Below, piece by piece: positions 1 through 11,585 of a stretch of 64,000 nt of DNA (its first letter is position 1; each line of letters opens with the position of its first letter). Position numbers and translations under genes: made by a program. Source of the stretch: Megaustenia siamemsis. Its lineage: Eukaryota; Mollusca; Gastropoda; Stylommatophora; Ariophantidae. Below the pieces are notes generated by a model. It saw only the letters and a list, made by a program, of their open reading frames with translations, had not been told where the DNA came from and did not search any database. The stretch is taken from NCBI GenBank assembly GCA_032433765.1, contig JAVIAB010000160.1, positions 13,065,969 to 13,129,968 on the forward strand, in the 5' to 3' direction.

Positions 1-25
1 TACTGCAATAGCCAATTTTTTTAGT

Positions 26-250
26 TGGCTGCGTGGCAGTGTACCAAGCGTTCGGCTTCTCGTGGCAAGGCGCGGTGCCACTGAGTACGGGTTCGATCCC
101 ACTTCGGACCATATATTGTTCTTCGTTTTTTTCTATTGTTGTTTGTCTGTCAATTTTTCCGAGTGCTAACACATACTTCTTTGTTCTATTATTCCCTATT
201 ATCGCCTCGGAAGTTCCCCATATAATAATATTTATGTATTATTATTTGTA
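26..250 (+). mobile_element. tRNA-derived SINE, family 2
   Basis: The head has a tRNA-like pol III promoter: an A-box-like TTAGTTGGCTGCG near 28 and a B-box GGGTTCGATCC near 97-107. The stretch ending CTCGGAAGTTCC near 205-220 recurs at 42.4 kb. Related heads on the minus strand at 37.8-38.0 and 43.4-43.6 kb make this a family rather than a tRNA gene. The left end may run off the window. Confidence 0.6.
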
Positions 251-254
251 CCCT

Positions 255-905
255 GCACTTTCTTTCCCCGGTACACTTTCTTTTCTCCGATGCACTATCT
301 TCCCCGATTGTCCAGTGCACTTTCTTTCCCCGTTCTCCCGATGCACTTTATTTCCCGATCTCCCGATGCAATTTCTTTCCCAGATCTCCCTATGCACTTT
401 CTTTCCCAGATCTCCCTGTGCACTTTCTTTCCCAGATCTCCCTATGCACTTTCTTTCCCAGATCTCCCGATGCAATTTCTTTCCCAGATCTCCCTATGCA
501 CTTTCTTTCCCAGATCTCCCTATGCACTTTCTTTCCCCGATCTCCCGATGCACTTTTTCCCCCGAAGCACTTTTTCCCCTGATGCACTTTCTTTCTCTGA
601 TCTCCCGATGCACTTTTTTCCCTGATGCACTTTCTCTCTCTGATCTCCCGATGCACTTTCTTTCCCCGATATCTCGATGCGCTTTTTTTTCCTGATGCAC
701 TTTCTTTCTCTTATCTCCCGATGCACTTTCTTTTCCAGATCTCCCGATACACTTTTTTTCCCCGATGCACTTTCTTTCTCTGATCTCCACATGCACTTTT
801 TTCCCCGATGCACTTTATTTCCATGATCTCCACATGCACTTTTTTCCCCGATGCACTTTCTTTCCCTGATATTTTGATCTACTTTTATTTCCTCGATGCA
901 CTTTC
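255..905. repeat. 26-bp minisatellite (pyrimidine-rich)
   Basis: About 24 imperfect copies of a 26-bp unit with the core GATCTCCCNATGCACTTTC. Open frames on both strands across it, up to 220 codons, are repeat translations such as HREIWERKC and are not genes. Confidence 0.9.
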
Positions 906-1339
906 ATTCCTCGGTGATCCTTCCTATTCATTTCCATGTCCCCCTTTTTTTTTAACCTTTCCTTTTACCCCCCCCCCCCCCCACCCCACAGATTGCTCTC
1001 ATTTGTTACTCTATCAATTTTTCCAAAGTCCCTATTTAAGCTAACTGCCTACTTTCCTAACTTTCTTTGATTTAAAAAACAAAAAACCCACGTCTTTCCA
1101 TAAGTCGCACATAAAGTTAATCTTCAAATTCTCCAACTTGTTATCATCCTTCCATTACTCATTTCCACAAACTTAATCTATTCGTACATCTGTTTCTTTC
1201 ATTACTTCTTCTTTGTTATTGTTCACCCTTCTCGTGAATTGTAATAAATGGCTTTTACTCCGTTCTAGACGGTTGTAATGAGTTCAGTTACATGCGTTTG
1301 AAAGCGGTCTTTCCTGGCGTGTCTTACTAATTACATTAA
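906..1339. other. no gene seen
   Basis: AT- and pyrimidine-rich DNA with a poly-C run at about 969-981. No coding or RNA feature recognised. Confidence 0.5.
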
Positions 1340-1517
1340 CATTTCCGTTATTAACGCTACATTCTTCTCTGCTCTGTCATTTCGTCACATGATCTCTGTT
1401 ATTAACATTTCTCACCTCTCTGCTTTATCATCCCACTGTAAGATCTCTTGTATTAACATCTCTCTCTTCTCTATTTAATCACTTCATCATAAGAAGTTCT
1501 CTGCTTTATCATCTCAC

Positions 1518-1853
1518 TAGACTTACGGTTAAAATGGCGGATATGCTCTGTGCACACTATGAGTGGTGTTTTTCATCCGGATCTTGTTTCGATATTTCGA
1601 TCGCTTACGATGAATGATGATATGGTATGACGGACAGTTCAACTGCGTTCAATTTAGGTGCCCATTGACTTTATGCCTTTTGGCGTGTCCTGTAGCTGCT
1701 ATGATGGGGACTTCAGCTGCCTTTCTTTGTTTGAACCCTTCAATGAGATGAGTTTTAATCCGTATTATTCCGCTGGCACGGGCGGTTGAGCAATTATGTA
1801 TTTTAATTCGTTTGCAGCGATACCGGGTCCTTCGACTAACCATAACTATGACC
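1518..1853 (-). mobile_element. dispersed repeat Z, copy 1
   Basis: About 336 bp, similar on the opposite strand to 19588-19905. Both copies encode a shared peptide containing KIHNCST.RASGIIRI and later a K.RHK motif. The flanks ATCATCTCAC (1508-1517 and 1854-1863) look like a 10-bp target-site duplication, although the host array is itself repetitive here. No pol III boxes or known protein domain recognised. Confidence 0.6.
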
Positions 1854-1950
1854 ATCATCTCACCGTAAGATCTCTTGTATTAACATCATTCATCTCTACT
1901 TAATCACTTCATCATAAGTTCTCATTTTAACATCTCTCTATCTTCTCTGC

Positions 1951-2175
1951 AACCGGACTACAAAGGACAAGAGGTAGGGTACGATCTCAACTGACGTCTT
2001 CCAGGCAGTCTTTAATGGGTACCGGATTTTTTTCTGGGAAAGTAAAGCGGCACGGACGTAATACCGACCATATTACCCCAAAAATCATGTGCCGAAGGTC
2101 TGTACAATTTATGGCCATTAACACTATATTCCCTATACGCCACTTGGCGTGAGGGGGACACTTTACTTTTTTTCC
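1951..2175 (+). mobile_element. tRNA-derived SINE, family 1 (5' truncated)
   Basis: Starts inside the tRNA-like head and lacks the A box. It keeps the body GGGTACCGGATTTTTTTCTG and the 3' end with CGCCACTTGGCG. Flanked by TCTTCTCTGC at 1941-1950 and 2176-2185, with the same caveat that this motif belongs to the host array. Confidence 0.8.
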
Positions 2176-2640
2176 TCTTCTCTGCTCTGTCATTTCATAA
2201 TATGATCTTATTTTACTTTAGCAACTGCCTCTTCTCTGCTGTGTCATTTCATCAAAAGCTCTTTTCCACTTATATTATTTCTTTCTTCTCTGCTATGTCA
2301 TTTCATCAAAAGCTCTTTTTCACTTATATTATTTCTTTCTTCTCTGCTATGTCATTTCATCAAAAGCTCTTTTTCACTTATATTATTTCTTTCTTCTCTG
2401 CTGTGTCATTTCATCAAAAGCTCTTTTTCACTTATATTATTTCTTTCTTCTCTGCTGTGTCATTTCATCAAAAGCTCTTTTCCACTTATTTCTTTCTTCT
2501 CTGCTATGTCATTTCATCAAAAGCTCTTTTCCACTTATATTTTATTTCTTTCTTCTCTGCTATGTCATCATCCAATGAAGGATTCTTCTGTGTTTATTAA
2601 CATCTCTCTCTTCTCTGCTGTGTTATATTATTTTAAGATC

Positions 2641-4069
2641 GTTTGTGTTTTGTCACCGTTTTATTTTCTGCGTTAACACTCGATCATGAGATATTTTATA
2701 TTGTTATCGACTCTCTCTTCTCTTCAGAAATTGTTCATTGTTCTAAGTGTAGTCTTTGATTATAAACAACTTCATTTATGTCCTATTGTTGCAGGACTTC
2801 TTCAAACTTCCTTCTAACTTACTACTTGTTCTTTCTTGACATACACATATAACTCATCATCCTTTTTGAACAAGTATAAACAGTCTTTATTAGTGACTTC
2901 ATGTGTGTGGTTTTACAAAATGTCGTTATTTGACATAGCCTATCGGCGATGATGAATTGTCAAATAACTTTTGTCCGTCAGTAACTTTGTTGACCGTATA
3001 GTGTTCTTTGTTAATATCTGCATGTCTCTATCTCACATCTGATAGTTCTGAGGAACTAGTATCTTGACTCGACTCATAGCTACACAGTTGGACTTCCTTC
3101 AACTATTATACATCTAAGTCCAATACGTATCACCAATCCTCTAAACGAATTATTTCAATTGTATAAGTCCAACTTAAGTTCTAGTCGTGTTCTTGTTTCA
3201 AGTTCAGTAAAGTCTCACTGAGTCTGGCCGACTGTAGCTGAATGTCTCTGAGTCTTGCCGACCGTCCGTTTCAGTCAAGCTGGCTTCTTAGTGTTACTCT
3301 AGCTACTGCCCCTCGCCAAAGCATTCTGGCAATCTCCTCTATCCATACTCTGTCTACCGTCCCTATCTCTCTAGCTCCGCCTTTTTAATTATCTCCAAAG
3401 TCTTATTGCTTTAATCGACAACCTGTCAATCTTCTTAAGTCCGTCCCCTAACAACTAAAACTCGCGGCGATTCTTTGATCTCCAACTCAGAGACTCAAAG
3501 AGTTACTCACCGCTGAACATAAAGATAACCTGGTCTTTTGATTACGCCCTTTTTCGGCTTAACTCTGAATGTTACAGTGCTGGACTAGTATCCCATGTCC
3601 GCAGGTGTCTATAAACCAGCGGCCGCGTCGTTGCGTTACGCAACTTTGTCGACCAGAGCAAATATCTGTCTGGCTTTAGGCTGACCACCTGTACGCATTT
3701 CACTGGTAATCAAGTTGATTACGACTCAGCGACTGAGTTGGGTAGACTTAACGTCTCCTTGCTAATCCTCTGAAGATTGTCTTTTCTACGCCGCCTAAAA
3801 CTATCCTACCTCACATCGTCATCGCATCATTCTTTTATTCTTCCATTATCGCCCATGACTGAGTCACACTATAACACTATTTATCATTGCCATCAACATT
3901 TTGTCGTCATAGTCAGCAATAGTTTCCCCATGATCACTAAATTTCCTATATATAGTCATTAAACAACGTCCACCAGATACCTTGAATAATTAAAAAATGC
4001 ATTGAAAACATATTAAAAGATATAAACAATAAAAAGAAATGACATACAAGCAATATTCTGCAGAGGAAA
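2641..4069. other. no gene seen
   Basis: Non-repetitive AT-rich sequence with only short open frames. No RNA gene, exon with convincing splice sites or mobile-element end recognised. Confidence 0.5.
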
Positions 4070-4074
4070 TTATA

Positions 4075-4315
4075 ATACTATGACCACGTCAAAAGACACG
4101 CAGGCTGGATTGAACAACGATTGAAGAAGTCATGGTTCCTGGGCGACGCATCAGGGGCAGCACAAGGTGAAGGTAAAAAAGACCTTGAACATTGCAGAAG
4201 AAGTGGGAGATCTGGCAATAGACAGAATCTTTCAGGCGGGCTGTAGTGAATGTAACGTTCTGTAAAGGACAGACGGACTTGATGACCATATCGTTAATTG
4301 CTTCTGTATCGTATA
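4075..4315 (+). mobile_element. LINE 3'-end fragment (family H)
   Basis: The plus strand reads DHVKRH followed by a degraded C-terminal tail of a non-LTR reverse transcriptase. The reverse complement matches about 61600-61830, including CAGAACGTT.CATTCAC and GTGTCTTTTGACGTGG. Short and frame-broken. Confidence 0.6.
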
Positions 4316-4473
4316 AGCATCTTGCACAATATCATCAGCTTTCTCTGTGCTTTCTCTTTTTGTTTTACTGTGTCTATCATCGGATTAATCTTTTGTTCCT
4401 TGTTGTTATATGTTTCTTCTAATCTATAACAGCTCATATCGCAAACATATTTCCCACCTTAAACAATTCACCC

Positions 4474-4772
4474 GTGGCTGGCTAGTCTAGAGGTACAACA
4501 CCGGCCTCAGGAAAGCAAGGACCAGGTCTCAAAGCCTACAACAGGCGATGGTGAATAAACATCAAATAGTTTGTGATCTTTTCAAGGCGCTACACTCCCT
4601 TGGTCTCTACTCCAGATTTTGAAATGGAGTTCGTGCACGTGGGTAATAGTTCTCCTCGGTTTTTCTTGACATTTGTCGATGGGTTTATTGGAGTTCCTAT
4701 GGACTCAATCGGTGTACAGTGACGACGACCCTAACACAAACAAAGAAACAAACACAAACAAATAAGCAAACA
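4474..4772 (+). mobile_element. tRNA-derived SINE-like element
   Basis: The head has an A-box-like TGGCTAGTCTAGAGG and a B-box-like GGTCTCAAAGCC about 45 bases later, followed by about 200 bp of unrelated body and a tail of ACAAA repeats. This is the classic SINE layout. Only one copy is seen in the window. Confidence 0.5.
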
Positions 4773-4896
4773 AACTATGCACTGTTTTATCTTGGTTTTC
4801 TGTGTGAAAGTGAATGAGCCAGTTGGTTGAATCTAATTCACACCTCCCCACGTCACGACCGATTGATTGCCTCATTTGTCTCTTCTATCTCGCTAG

Positions 4897-5017
4897 GCTA
4901 ACAACTGAAGACGAGCTTCTGGAGGTCTACGGGGTTCACGACCCCGATGTGAGGAGAGTCCTGGTGAGAGCCATCGAGGCGTCTCGAGAGGAGGAGGAAA
5001 GTGACACCGACTCGTGG
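4897..5017 (+). CDS. candidate internal exon of an unidentified host gene
   Basis: This 121-bp stretch is the best host exon in the window. A pyrimidine tract and CGCTAG|G form a strong 3' splice site, and TGG|GTGAGT forms a strong 5' splice site. Between them one frame encodes about 40 residues starting LTTEDELLEVYGVHDPDVRR and ending in an acidic EEEESDTDSW. The composition is protein-like (amphipathic helix, then acidic tail), unlike the repeat-derived frames around it. I do not recognise the family. It starts in phase 2 and ends in phase 0. Neighbouring exons are not visible nearby, so the introns must be long or the exon is a relic. The open frame extends beyond both splice sites, but the extra residues look like intron translation. 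Confidence 0.55.
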
Positions 5018-5481
5018 GTGAGTACACGTCACATCACACGCAGACATGCCACACTTGTTACTGTGTTCACACGGTCTTGTGTACCCTGGTGTTTTGTAAC
5101 GTGCCGCAATTATCGATCAGCACAGCATATCTGTTACCACATTTCTTTCATCGGTGTCGGTTATGTTATTGTTTGTTTGTGAATAGATGAAACATTCATC
5201 ATCATCGTTGTTGAACTAAGTTGTCAAGGTGAAACAACTCTCTTGCAACAATCTCCCATTATTATAATGTTAGTACTATCGTTGTTTTCTATGTCCTTCT
5301 CATTGTCACTTTCCAAGAATTTTGTTAAGTGGGCTATCGTGTGTCGACGCCTGGGAGTAATGACCCAGGCGGAACCACCTCCCCTAGAGTGTCAAGAACC
5401 TAAAGGGCCGAAGATCTGGAATATTGTGTGCTCTGTTGTCCGCTTACGTGCGTAAAATTGAAGAAAATACATAGCCTAATC

Positions 5482-5742
5482 GGGAGCCGCGATAACTCAG
5501 TGGTTAGTGAACTGGACTACCATGGACAAGGGGTAAGGTTCGATCCCAACCGACGGCTTCCGGGTTCACCCAGCCTTAAATGGGTACCGGATTTTTTTCT
5601 GGGAAAGTAAAGCAGCACGGGCGTAATGCTGACCACATTACCCCAAAAATCATGTGCTGAAGGTCTGTAAAATATAGGGTCACTAACACCATATTTCCCT
5701 ATACGCCACTTGGCGTGACGGGGGTACTTTACTTTTTTTTTT
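5482..5742 (+). mobile_element. tRNA-derived SINE, family 1 (full length)
   Basis: Reference copy of about 261 bp. A box TAACTCAGTGG near 5490, B box GGTTCGATCC near 5538, body with GGTACCGG, 3' end with palindrome ACGCCACTTGGCGT and a TACTTTACTTTT tail. A perfect 13-bp duplication ACATAGCCTAATC lies at 5469-5481 and 5743-5755. At least ten copies of the family lie in this window. Confidence 0.95.
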
Positions 5743-5769
5743 ACATAGCCTAATCCCTGGTTTGTTATT

Positions 5770-6738
5770 GTAATTTTTTTTACTTTTCACAGCACACTAT
5801 CGTTCGCCGTTGTAGATATCAGACTTCTCACAGCACACCATCGTTCGCCGTTGTAGATATCAGACTTCTCACAGCACACCATCGTTCGCCGTTGTAGATA
5901 TCAGACTTCTCACAGCACACCATCGTTAACTATCGTAGATATCAGACTTCTCACAGCACACCATCGTTAACTATCGTAGATATCAGACTTCTCACAGCAC
6001 ACCATCGTTAACTATCGTAGATATCAGACTTCTCACAGCACACCATCGTAAACTATCGTAGATATCAGACTTCTCACAGCACACCATCGTAAACTATCGT
6101 AGATATCAGACTTCTCACAGCACACCATCGTTAACTATCGTAGATATCAGACTTCTCACAGCACACCATCGTTAACTATCGTAGATATCAGACTTCTCAC
6201 AGCACACCATCGTTAACTATCGTAGATAATCAGACTTCTCACAGCACACCATCGTTAACTATCGTAGATATCAGACTTCTCACAGCACACCATCGTTAAC
6301 TATCGTAGATATCAGACTTCTCACAGCACACCATCGTTAACTATCGTAGATAATCAGACTTCTCACAGCACACCATCGTTAACTATCGTAGATATCAGAC
6401 TTCTCACAGCACACCATCGTAAACTATCGTAGATATCAGACTTCTCACAGCACACCATCGTAAACTATCGTAGATATCAGACTTCTCACAGCACACCATC
6501 GTTCGCCGTTGTAGATATCAGACTTCTCACAGCACACCATCGTAAACTATCGTAGATATCAGACTTCTCACAGCACACCATCGTAAACTATCGTAGATAT
6601 CAGACTTCTCACAGCACACCATCGTAAACTATCGTAGATATCAGACTTCTCACAGCACACCATCGTAAACTATCGTAGATATCAGACTTCTCACAGCACA
6701 CCATCGTTAACTATCGTAGATATCAGACTTCTCAAAGG
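5770..6738. repeat. 41-bp minisatellite
   Basis: About 23 near-identical copies of a 41-bp unit containing CAGCACACCATCGT and GTAGATATCAGACTTC. Three variants occur in blocks: GTTCGCCGTT at the start and once near 6503, GTTAACTATC and GTAAACTATC elsewhere. This suggests block duplication. The right edge cuts into a LINE fragment at about 6740. Confidence 0.95.
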
Positions 6739-6741
6739 ATA

Positions 6742-7060
6742 TTTTGGTCTTCCCCGTTGCCTCTTCCCCTGGGGATTCCAAAAAGGGCGATGTCGTGCAA
6801 TACTCTCAATTGTCTTTCTCAGTGTGTGTCCTATCCAGAGTCAATGTCATCGTTGTATCTATTTGTCCATACGTATTTGACTGGTACTTTCCAATAGTTC
6901 TAAATTATGATTTTGTCGTGGCATTTCTATCCTTTTATTCTGCGCAAGCATTCGTTAATGAAGGTCGATATCTTCGTGGTTGTAATTTTTGTTGCTCTCC
7001 ATGTTCCGCAGCCATCTAATAGCACTGATTTAATAGTGGAGTTTAAAATAATGAAATAAT
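6742..7060 (-). mobile_element. LINE fragment (family D)
   Basis: Collinear with 43800-44107 of the larger family D element, including the shared string CCCCTGGGGATTCC and the CATATAATAG-like region. It corresponds to the C-terminal tail of the reverse transcriptase ORF and is frame-broken. The left end is lost at the border of the 41-bp array. Confidence 0.75.
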
Positions 7061-8790
7061 TGCTTTAATAATAATTAATGAAAAGGAGCGAGTTTGAACA
7101 TGAATAATGTTAGAGATACTACAATACTGCAACCAACTCGATACGTGCCTGGTCATGTTCACCAGATGACAGAGTCTGTACACATTGATGGTTCCAGTAG
7201 CTTACAGTTTATGTATCCGTTTAGCGGGTGTGTTTGAAGGGGGTCTGAGCACTTGTTATGCAATGATGAGGACCTGTCGACTAAACTAGCTGGTATATTG
7301 TTATTGTTGCTTGTTAGATGTTATTTTATACTTTATTATGTTTTCTCAAACATAGTGATCGTTAAGGTGTGTGTGTCCGCTTTCAACACGGAAGGTCAAA
7401 GGATGTGAAATTAACCAGTTTTATGAAGATTCCACGGTGACTTTCACCTCCGGTAGTACGCAATTCGTGGGATATCCAGAGGTCGTCATGGAGATAAAGG
7501 TTGCGGTATTACTGGACAGTAATCGTGTACAATGACAATATTTTTATCTAAAATCCTTCAACTGAAACTAATCTTTAATTTTTTTTTAAAAAAAGTAGAA
7601 CCGTGCACTGCCTGAACCTTTTGATACCCAGTGGGATTTTTACTGAAATGGTACTGCACTGATAAAACCGCTCAGCTAACATTCTAATACAAAATGAAAG
7701 GCTCAGTTATATAACATGCACGGACTTGTCATCAGTTGTATTGTATTACTTTTGTCTTCCTCGACTGTCAACTTTTAAATTATTCGTAGTGACGTCAATT
7801 TCTACACTCGATTAAACCTCGGCATATTTTCACTAATCAAATTCGAACTTATACACGGACAATAGAACTGGCTTTATGGGCATTGAAAGAAAAAAAAAAT
7901 TCAGAGTTGACGTAAGCCCTGGCAAAACGTTTTGGCTCGAGTGGACTGCTACACATTTTATGACGTACTCAGTTCACTGTCTGTGGTTAGTAATAGACAT
8001 TCCGCGTGTCTTGGGTAATCGATAGGACATCATCAAGGCCCTCCTTTCTATTCTAACATTCTATTTGCCTCTCTCTTTCTGTCTCTCTCTCGCTGTGTCC
8101 ATCTCTGGCCTCGCATCGCCGTTAGCGCACTTGATCTAGATGCGTCATGTTAGCATCAGGCACGGGTATATTCCTTTCAACATTATATTGTATTTATGTA
8201 CCTGACCTGCGACCTAGGACATGCAAAACATCGAGATTGAGCACACCACATCTCACAGTTGTTTGTCTGTCATTGATACTTTAAATTCATTTGTGTCTCT
8301 TCAGAGAAATAAAATACACATGCTTTTTCTATTACACAGTCAAAGTGATTGAAAGAAGCTGTCATAGAACTTAAAAACATTTTGTCCTTACAATTTAAAT
8401 CGCTCACCTCAAACCTTTAGATTTGTCAATTTCTGATCTTTTTTATTGCCAGTATTAGCGACTAAGAGTTTATTCATACACAAATATTTACTTTAGCTAC
8501 AAGTTTTAAACGCTGTGCGTGTGCGGTGTCACAAATTAAAACCACTTTAATAAAGTATCAGTTTTAAGAATGAGTGGAATGTACTAGAGTCAGGACATCA
8601 TTTATAAATTCTGCTAAATTTCCAAGATTGGAACTTAAGTGCCACTTTCAGATGAAAGCAAACAGCTGTGAGTAGTAAGCGTGTTGTGTTATGTAATCAA
8701 TGACACACTGCTGTAGAATCACATTCATTTCTCCAAACACAACTAGTTAAACACTGAATATATTGTCCGCCTGCTTACTTATACGCTTAT
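7061..8790. other. no gene seen
   Basis: AT-rich, apparently unique sequence. No convincing exon, RNA gene or element end found. Confidence 0.45.
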
Positions 8791-8799
8791 TAATTCATT

Positions 8800-9690
8800 C
8801 ATTGGGTGTCGTCTCCACATCGAAGGTTGGCTACCATGGAGCACCATTCATTCATTGGGTACCGTCTCCACATCGAAGGTTGGCTACCATGGAGCACCAT
8901 TCATTCATTGGGTGCCGTCTCCATATCGAAGGTTGACTACCACGGAGCACCATTCATTCATTGGGTACCGTCTCCACATCGAAGGTTTGTTACCATGGAG
9001 CACCATTCATTCATTGGGTGCCGTCTCCACATCGCAGGTTGGCTACCACGGAGCACCATTCATTCATTGGGTACCGTCTCCATATCGAAGGTTGACTACC
9101 ATCGAGCACCATTCATTCATTGTGTACCGTCTCCACATCGAAGGTTTGTTACCATGGAGCACCATTCATTCATTGGTTGCCGTCTCCACATCGAAGGTTG
9201 ACTACCATCGAGCACCATTCATTCATTGGTTGCCGTCTCCACATCGAAGGTTTGTTACCATGGAGCACCATTCATTCATTGGTTGCCGTCTCCACATCGA
9301 AGGTTGACTACCATCGAGCACCATTCATTCATTGGTTGCCGTCTCCACATCGAAGGTTTGTTACCATGGAGCACCATTCATTCATTCATTGGTTGCCGTC
9401 TCCACATCGAAGGTTGACTACCATCGAGCACCATTCATTCATTGGTTGCCGTCTCCACATCGAAGGTTGACTACCATCGAGCACCATTCATTCATTGGTT
9501 GCCGTCTCCACATCGAAGGTTGACTACCATCGAGCACCATTCATTCATTGGTTGCCGTCTCCACATCGAAGGTTTGTTACCATGGAGCACCATTCATTCA
9601 TTGGTTGCCGTCTCCACATCGAAGGTTGGCTACCATTGAACACCATTCATTCATTGAGTGCCGTCTCCACATCGAAAGTTGACTACCATG
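8800..9690. repeat. 53-bp minisatellite made from a LINE 3' terminus
   Basis: About 17 copies of a 53-bp unit with CCGTCTCCACATCGAAGG, TACCATGGAGC and an ATTCATTCATTGG tail. The non-tail part matches the 3' terminus of family C LINEs at about 59829-59860 and 60783-60825. On the minus strand it encodes the end of the LINE ORF (MVANLRCGDG), repeated. Two unit types (GGTTGACTACCATCG and GGTTTGTTACCATGG) partly alternate. Confidence 0.95.
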
Positions 9691-10172
9691 GAGCGCCATT
9701 TTACTGTCTCTTGTCTTGATGGTGCATGTTGTCGTGGGTTTACCCGTCCAGCTTTTGATGTGTTCTATCCTCTTCAGTCTTCGTCTGCCTCTGCTTCGTC
9801 TACCTTGCACTTTCCCTTCCAATGTGATTTTTATAAAGGTGTTATGTCTCTTCACATGTCCAAAAAATTTCAATTTTATTTTTCGAATTGTGTTATGTAG
9901 TTCTTTTTTTCATTTTCAGCTAATTCAGAACTTCCTTGTTTGTCTTCTTTTCCTTCCACCCAATTCTCCCCATTTTCCTAGAAATCCACATTTCAAAGCC
10001 TTCAATTTTCAGCTCTGTTTTCTTATATTTTGTGCTGGTTTCTGCGCCATAAAGGAATGTTGATATCATTTTGTAGTTCGTTGGTTTGGGTCTGATGCCT
10101 TCTGCTTTGATGTGAGTATATTTTTCATGTTGTTAAACTTACTTTTTTTGTGCTATTCCTATTCTTTAGTTT
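9660..10172 (-). mobile_element. LINE 3' end (family C), parent of the 53-bp array
   Basis: The minus strand reads the C-terminal part of a non-LTR reverse transcriptase (F.GHVKRHN, LEGK.QGRRSRGR, then MALHGSQ). Frames are broken in the 9900-10170 part. It is the same family as 59825-60385 and 60770-61244. It is interrupted at 10173 by a plus-strand family A LINE. Confidence 0.85.
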
Positions 10173-10173
10173 T

Positions 10174-10813
10174 CATCTCTGTGCAGAACAAAGACAAGTG
10201 GAACAATATTAAAACAGGTAAATGAATTTAATTATTTGGGAACTTTGTTAACCTCAGACGGAAGATGTACAAAAGAGGTGAGATGTAGAATGGCTCAGGC
10301 AAAAGCAGCTTTCCAGAAAATGAGGAAGATACTATGCAATCCATTTCTGACAATAGAAACAAGAAAAAGAGTTTTTAAATGTTATGTAGAGTCAGTCTTA
10401 ACATATGGGTGTGAATCATGGACAATAGGACAACAGATAAGAAAATCACTGGAGGCTGTAGAAATGTGGTTTTACAGAAGAATGTTGAGAATACCATGGA
10501 CAGCTAAGAAGAGTAATGAAAATGTTCTCAAAGAGGTCAAAGCAAAAAGAGAGTAATTTCCAATATTAGGAAAAAATAATCATCATTTTATGGCCATGTA
10601 ATGAGAAGAGAACAACTGGAATATATTGTAACAACTGGAAAAATTGAAGGACGGAGAGATAGAGGGAAGCAAAGAGAGAAAATACCAGACAGCTTAAGAG
10701 AATGGCTTGGCAGAAGGTCAACAACAGAAAGGATAAAGAACTGTCGAGATCGAAAGTTGTGGAGAGACATGATCACCTACGCCAGTAGGCTCGGTCCTTG
10801 ATGATGATGATTG
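10174..10813 (+). mobile_element. 5'-truncated LINE (family A)
   Basis: The plus strand encodes the post-catalytic part of an RTE-like reverse transcriptase: YLGTLLTSDG, LTYGCESWTIGQQ, MWFYRRMLRIPW, then, after one stop near 10554, GHVMRREQLEYIVTTGKIEG and WRDMITYASR. It ends in TGATGATGATGA. Flanks TTCTTTAGTTT (about 10162-10172) and TTCTATAGTTT (10814-10824) match at 10 of 11 positions and are a probable target-site duplication. Related copies lie at 40065-40780 and 62826-63308. Confidence 0.9.
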
Positions 10814-10824
10814 TTCTATAGTTT

Positions 10825-11585
10825 ACGCTTCTATATACGCTAATATATACGACTTGCGTATAGTTTCATCCCATAAACAACTTCAACGGACTGAACTCTG
10901 AGACCGTAGACCATAAAAGCTTGAATAATTTAACGAAAGAGCTACGTAAATGTTCACACAAGATCTTTGTTCACATACAAGTCACACATAAACAAAATAG
11001 ACGGACGTAAAGAGGCAACTCGGTCAACGTGTTTCCAATCACCATCTCCGTTTTATTGCTTGCTGGTTTGTGTTTCAAATTCGTGTAGTGATTGCTTCTT
11101 ACTGAATGTCTGTCCGATTTATATATAATCATATTGCCTTTGCCTTACTGTCAGTGTTGTATATCATGATTGCCGTGTTATGGCTGCCTCATCTTTTATG
11201 CCTGTTTTTTAACAAAAAATGAATATCCAAACTTCCTTTTTGCTTTCATCCAAGGATTACATCTCATCCACGTCCATCCTTTGAAGGGTTTTAACTTTTT
11301 GTAAGTTGCATTGCATCGTGTTTTACCGGAAGCTGATATATACATCTTTCGACCCCACACATCCGAAATCATGACATTTTTGGTGTACTTGGTTTGCCTT
11401 TCCTCTTTAAACTTTACTCGTCTGGTCAGTCTGATTAGTTTGTTTCCATGGCAACCACTGGGAGGGAGAGTAAGGTCATGACGAATTCACATGCACAGAT
11501 CCCTCATTCAGTTATGGGACTGACCATCTCATCTTATGGACCGTATGGCGTCTTGGACCACAATGTACCTTCTCACTTACAGGAC
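10825..11585. other. no gene seen
   Basis: Apparently unique AT-rich sequence without recognisable features. Confidence 0.45.

Larger units (their letters stand above)
1340..2640. repeat. 54-bp minisatellite split by two insertions
   Basis: The unit contains TTCTCTGCTRTGTCATTTCATCA. The cleanest part is 2200-2580, with about seven 54-bp copies (18 codons, so frames stay open). Looser copies at 1340-1517 and 1854-1950 are separated by repeat Z (1518-1853) and a SINE (1951-2175), so the array is older than both. Confidence 0.8.

Noticed and set aside
2202..2600. 132-codon hydrophobic frame
   Set aside because: 54-bp minisatellite translation.
5482..5560. tRNA gene
   Set aside because: A and B boxes are present, but the cloverleaf is degraded and the sequence heads a 261-bp SINE with target duplications and many copies. 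The same reasoning applies to the other tRNA-like heads.
5770..6738. Regular 41-bp repeats that look like a CRISPR array
   Set aside because: Units are contiguous with no unique spacers, and the context is animal DNA.
8806..9719. Overlapping 63-150-codon frames
   Set aside because: They are phases of the 53-bp array derived from a LINE terminus.
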